Of a stretch of 28,837 nt of DNA, positions 24,167 through 28,837 are shown one piece after another. The notes below the pieces were generated by a model. It was not told the DNA's origin, searched no databases, and worked only from the letters and a program-made list of their open reading frames with translations. Both the position numbers and the translations under genes were made by a program. The stretch is from Lenisia limosa (Eukaryota; Breviatea): contig LPNZ01005454.1 in NCBI GenBank assembly GCA_001655205.1, positions 1 to 28,837 on the forward strand, in the 5' to 3' direction. Each line of letters starts with the position of its first letter. Within the stretch, counting starts at the first letter, position 1.

Positions 24167-27100
24167 ATGAAATCATGGGCCTCTATTTTTATCACCTTGA
24201 TGGTATTTTCCCTCGTTGCTGCTAATGCTAATGCAGGTAAGATTAAGTCGGGGTTTTGAATTAATTTTCAGTGCTTTGGCAGTGGTGTTGGGATGTCAAC
24301 ACTTCAAACAACCCCTGGAACTGTGGTAAATGCGGACATGATTGTGGAAGTGAGTTTTAGATGACTTATCATTCCATTGTAGAAGGTAAATTATGCAAAA
24401 ATTCACAATGCTATACCCCTGCTACTTGCAGTAAAGGACAAAGGCAATGTGGGAACAGGTAAAGACAAAGTTTACTAGTTTTATGATGAAGGTGTGTTGA
24501 CATTGGTACTAATCACTGGCATTGTGGAGGTTGTAACAAAAAATGTGAGACTAATACGTGGTGCAGAGGCGATCGATGTGTCTGTGAGCTGGAGGAATTG
24601 TCTGCATTTATCATCTCCCAATTACATATTCTTCTTTTTTTTATGGACAAAAATAAAGAAATAGAATATGCCTTATTTCCATTTTCTATTTAAGACCCTT
24701 CAGCGTGTCCAAAATTGAGTTCAATCTGTGATAACTCATCAACATGTGTGGCACTTCATACGAACAACAGATGGTTTGCTCTATTTGTCCAATGTTGATC
24801 ACCGTTATAGTGGTAGTTGTCACACCAAGTGTGCAAACGGAAAAGTTTGTGTAAATGGCAAATGCAAAACAGCAAGTAGGCTAACACTGAATTATACAAC
24901 TTATCACATTTATTATATGTTATGCAAAGATATCTTCATATGATATTTCTAAACCTTTTCAGAGTGCAAGGGACCGGAACGTTACTGTTCTGAGGCGCAA
25001 GGTTGTACCAACTGTCTCGAAGACAAGAACAACTGTGGTAGCTGCGGAAACAAATGCACAAACGGCAAAGTATGATGTGAGTTGATATATTATGGTTTTC
25101 AGATATGCCGCAACGGTGCCTGCAAACCTGTGATCTGTGAAAAGAATGAGTTCAAATGTCCAATTGACTCAAATGTCTGTTGTCTTAAAGAACAAGTCTG
25201 TGTAAATGATTCGAATGGGCTTGGCAAGTGCAAATGCAAAGAAGGCTTTACCGAGTGCGGAGGACAGTGTTGTGGGTACCAATTTCTGCCAAATTCACTC
25301 ATTTTGATATAGTCAAAGATAATATATTTTTGAAAGACAAAAATAACTGTGGAGAATGTGGAAACAAGTGTCCAGGAACCAATGAATGCGTTGAAGGCAA
25401 ATGCAGTGAGTTTGGGTTTGAAAAGTGATCATATTATATACTATGATATGTTACCTTCATCAATTACACACATTTAGAATTTGAGTGTGATCAAGATAAT
25501 GACGAATTCCTTTGTCACTTTGATACAAGTGTCTGCTGCACAAAGAACACTATTTGCGTGCTTGATGCAGACATGAATACCAAATGTGAATGCAAAGAGC
25601 CAAATGAAGAATGTGATGGACAATGCTGTAGGAAATTGTTCCACAAGGTCCAACTAATCTCTATAGACACCCATAAACAATATGAACGCGATAATAAAAA
25701 CTGTGGTGAATGTGGTGTCGAATGCCCAGAAGGATCTAGGTGCACTGGAGGGGAATGCAAACCGGTAAGATGGGTTTAAATTTCCATCTATGAAGCAATA
25801 AAGCTCATTCATCAGCTTTGTGGACAAATGGAGACACTGTGTAACGAATCACAAACATGTTGTCATCGCTTTAACCAAAAATGTGTCAAGGTTGGTTAAA
25901 GGCAACAAATATTTGCCCTTTCACTTCTTAGAAAACAGGAGCACTTGGCGAATACGTTTGCCAATGTGTTGAAGGCTTCACTGACTGCTCAGGAGAATGC
26001 AGTTTGCATTTAATCATCATATACCTACTACACTCTTTTCCTCAATATTTTGTGATAAATACCTTTAGTACAAAACTCAGACTTTCACACTAACCCCGAC
26101 AACTGCGGAGGATGGTGAGGTTTCAACAATACGGACTCAATTCAGCATTTATTTTCACCTGTCATTCACCCAGTAACAACAAATGCGATTCTGGTCAATG
26201 TTTCGAGGGACGATGTGTTACGCAATGCTCTGATGCTGGAATGACACCTTGTCCCTCCTCAGACCAGCTTTGTTGCCGCAAGGACCAGCTGTGCATTATC
26301 AATGACCTTGGAGTGGGTAGCTTTAGATTTAGACCATTTTTTCTCTTAAGAGTATTTATTTTGCTTAGAAATACGCGTGTGAATGCACTGACTACAATGT
26401 TGAATGTGGTGGAAAGTGCCACCCATTTAATGTAAGTTTTACAATTGCCCAAATTAACTCAATTATATTTTAGTTCTTTGAGCATAGTCGAAATCATTGC
26501 GGAGAATGCGGTCATAAGTGCGAAGAAGACTACGACTGCGTTAGAGGCGTATGTGGTAGGTGGCTTTACTTTAAAATGAAACTGTTATTTCACTCCATAG
26601 TGTGTAACAATTCGAAATGTGCTAAGTGCAATAGCAATGAAATTCAATGCGACGGCGAGTGTGTCAGAGTTTGGGGGTAATACTATAAGACAAGATGGTA
26701 TTTAATCAGGTTGACACTTTTAGTCAATATCCCTAGAAAAAACAATAATATTTCAAATTGCATAAAAATGGCTCTTTGGTAACGTTTCAATTGCTATAAA
26801 GGCCACTCTAAATTCACACTTCAAGATAAGTGAATCCAATTGCTTCGGATGTGGTAAACGATGTCGTACTGACGAGTTCTGCAGTACACAACTTCAGGGA
26901 TGCAGTTTGAGGGTCGCATGGCCTCCATATCAATAATCAGTTCTCCTAACAATCAAGCTGAAAAGTGCGGAAGAAGTGAACAAGTCTGCCCACATAAGCA
27001 TAATCTTTGCTGCAAAAGGTGGGTTATTGCAAATAACGTGATAACTATTTCCTTGTTTCTCATTCCATGCAGTAACGAGAAGTGTCACTTTAGTGACTTT

Positions 27101-28837
27101 GATGATGACTTTATATGTCTTTGCTCCAAACCAAACGTCCAATGTGATGGACATTGTGGTGAAAATTGTGTTTACTTGTATTTGACCACCTCAGTTACCC
27201 CAAAATCCTTCCTTTTTTGGGATAAACATTGCGGCTCATGCAACAACAAATGTCAACAATTTGAGAAGTGTATCAACGGCATCTGTAGTAGTGTATGAAT
27301 GGACTGTTTATATTTCGGTTCTCATTACATCAAGGAATGCCGCCAAAGTCAGATTGCGTGTAAGGATGGGACCACGTGTTGTGACAGAGAAACCGAAAAA
27401 TGTCACTTGGTAGGAATAACTTGGACGAAAAATGAACTTTGTCGCCAGTAACATTGATATGATTTTCAAAAACATGTAATGATTTTGAATATTTGGTATT
27501 AGTAATTATAACTATCAGGATGGAGATGAATATGAATGTCAGTGCAATGACAGCCATGTGCATTGCAAGGGTAAATGTCTTAAAAAAGAGAGGTTCAAAA
27601 CAGACAAACACAATTGTGGAAAATGGTAGATTAAGATACTTGGAAAACAATCCCCTTATTTTGACTGTAGCGGAAGAAAATGCAAAAGCAATGAATCTTG
27701 CAAAGTTTCCGAATGCACTGAAGATTGTCCTTCGGATCATAAAAGATGCAAAGATGACACATGCTGTCGAAACGATCAAATCTGCAAGAAGGAAGTTGGT
27801 ACCCTTCAAATCAATTGCTTACATCCAAGGGCATTGTGTTTAACAGGTACAAATGCGCTTGTGAGAGAGGATTTAAAGAGTGTAACAACAAGTGTCAAAG
27901 CAAAAATGTAAGTTGAATAGGAACACACAATTTACTTGACAACTTTCATGTTTATTGCTTCTAGTTCTTCTTACAGAATAATGAACATTGTGGAGGCTGT
28001 AATAATCCTTGCAAAAAGGGTGAAACTTGTCACTTTGGTCGATGTAGTAGGTGGTTGACATTGTCTTTTAAATACTCAAAATAATCCTAAATAAATATGA
28101 TTTACAGTGTATTGTGATAAGTGCTTGTCAGATTGAATATTATAATATTTGACTTCAATAGAATGTACCGAACCAAGTGGTAATTGCCGCTGCGCGATTG
28201 ATGAAATCGAATGCAATGGGGAGTGTACCAAGATCACTAACAAAAATTGTTTCACATGTGGATTCAAATGTCCATCAACTTCATTTTGTGACGCCAGAGC
28301 ACGTCAATGCAGTATGTTTTTGTGTCTTCAAAAACGTCCGTTTCGTTTTTCACTCAATAGTATGTGCCAACCAGCTACCTCTATGTGGTGATGCCTGCTG
28401 CCATGATGGTGAAACTTGCGTTAACCAGAGTTGGAGGAGATGATGATTTTCGTTTTATTAAGAGAGATGTATGTGACCAAATAGAATGTGTCAGCAAGGG
28501 AGATTGTACAGACAATGAATTCCCTTGCCCCCTCTGGGGAGTTCAACCGTTATGCTGCCAGAAGCATGATGAAGTATGTAGCGTTCAAGGTTCCAAGTTC
28601 TCATGTGAATGTGCAAATCGAAAAAAACGGTTAGTTGGAATATTGAACTTGAACATGTTATTGTTTTTAGGTAAGAAATTTACTGAGAAATCACAATTCA
28701 GCTGCGGATCTCATTGTACCAACATTTGGGATGACCGTCGTAACTGTGGCGATTGTGGCACCAGCTGCAAGAAATCAGAAGTGTGTCATGAGGCGCAATG
28801 CAGTCAGTGGGCTAACACTTAGAGTGGTGATAGATAT
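24167..28837 (+). CDS. Secreted modular Cys-rich protein with Stig1-like repeats, 3' part may lie outside window
   Basis: Starts at ATG 24167 with a signal peptide (MKSWASIFITLMVFSLVAA). The first exons are 24167-24236, 24272-24349, 24383-24458 and one starting 24492. The mature part repeats two modules. The first is DxxNCGxCGxxCxxxxxCxxGxC, about 14 copies, for example KNNCGECGNKCPGTNEC at 25340. The second is CPxxxxxCCxxxxxxCx7-9CxCxxxxxxCxGxC, for example PIDSNVCCLKEQVCV to CGGQCC. Together they resemble the plant Stig1 domain and similar NCGxCG repeats of bacteria and protists. Most introns I could place sit right after the last Cys of a module in phase 1 (TGC or TGT, then one base). At the right edge the frame reaches TAG at 28820, but a candidate donor in the same module position (after 28802, GTCAGT) suggests the gene goes on. 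Likely extracellular and disulfide-rich. Function unknown. Several internal splice sites are unresolved, for example near 24745 and 27295. Confidence 0.8.
25431..25450. repeat. AT near-palindrome in an intron of the Cys-module gene
   Basis: ATATTATATACTATGATATG, related to the copies in the helicase introns. Confidence 0.6.

Overview
The window is AT-rich nuclear DNA from an intron-dense single-celled eukaryote. Nearly every gene is broken by several GT-AG introns. Many introns are only about 19-41 nt long, and they sit beside ordinary introns of 80 to several hundred nt. Genes lie close together on both strands. TAA and TAG both act as terminators at the natural ends of conserved proteins, so the standard code is in use. 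The lineage could not be fixed from the sequence. The mix of conserved eukaryotic genes with long Cys-rich surface-type proteins suggests a free-living protist, but that is inference. Ten runs of N interrupt the window, most of them next to homopolymer tracts.

Layout: (A) 1-1906, minus, a secreted or surface protein of Cys-rich GCC2/GCC3 (ephrin-receptor-like) repeats, running off the left edge. (B) 2163-6127, plus, cytosolic asparaginyl-tRNA synthetase in about 17 exons. (C) 7071-7880, plus, an unrecognised five-exon gene. (D) 7935-12007, minus, a membrane receptor-type class III nucleotide cyclase whose two metal-binding aspartates are both replaced. (E) 12363-13268, plus, a 126-residue single-PDZ protein. 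(F) 13345-14626, minus, SSU72, recovered whole at 194 residues. An unresolved stretch at about 14877-15315 is open on both strands. (G) up to 16756, plus, a coiled-coil protein. (H) 16941-21484, minus, a DEAH-box RNA helicase of the DHX35 type. (I) about 21720-23653, minus, an unrecognised protein with a signal peptide. (J) 24167 to the right edge, plus, a secreted protein with about 14 Stig1-like Cys modules.

No operon-like logic is expected or seen. B, F and H are housekeeping genes (translation, RNA polymerase II CTD dephosphorylation, RNA remodelling). A, I and J carry signal peptides and probably face the outside, and D is a receptor-like membrane protein. D and E are divergent neighbours: the cyclase ends in a hydrophobic -LLV tail of the kind some PDZ domains bind, and E is a PDZ protein.

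The points most worth a second look are the degenerate cyclase site in D, the very short introns, a 26-bp tandem duplication that copies a splice donor in H and creates an AG|GT recursive-splice-like site, and the Cys-module array in J with phase-1 introns at module borders. All gene models were built by hand from reading frame, splice-site and phase agreement, without a transcript or a database search.
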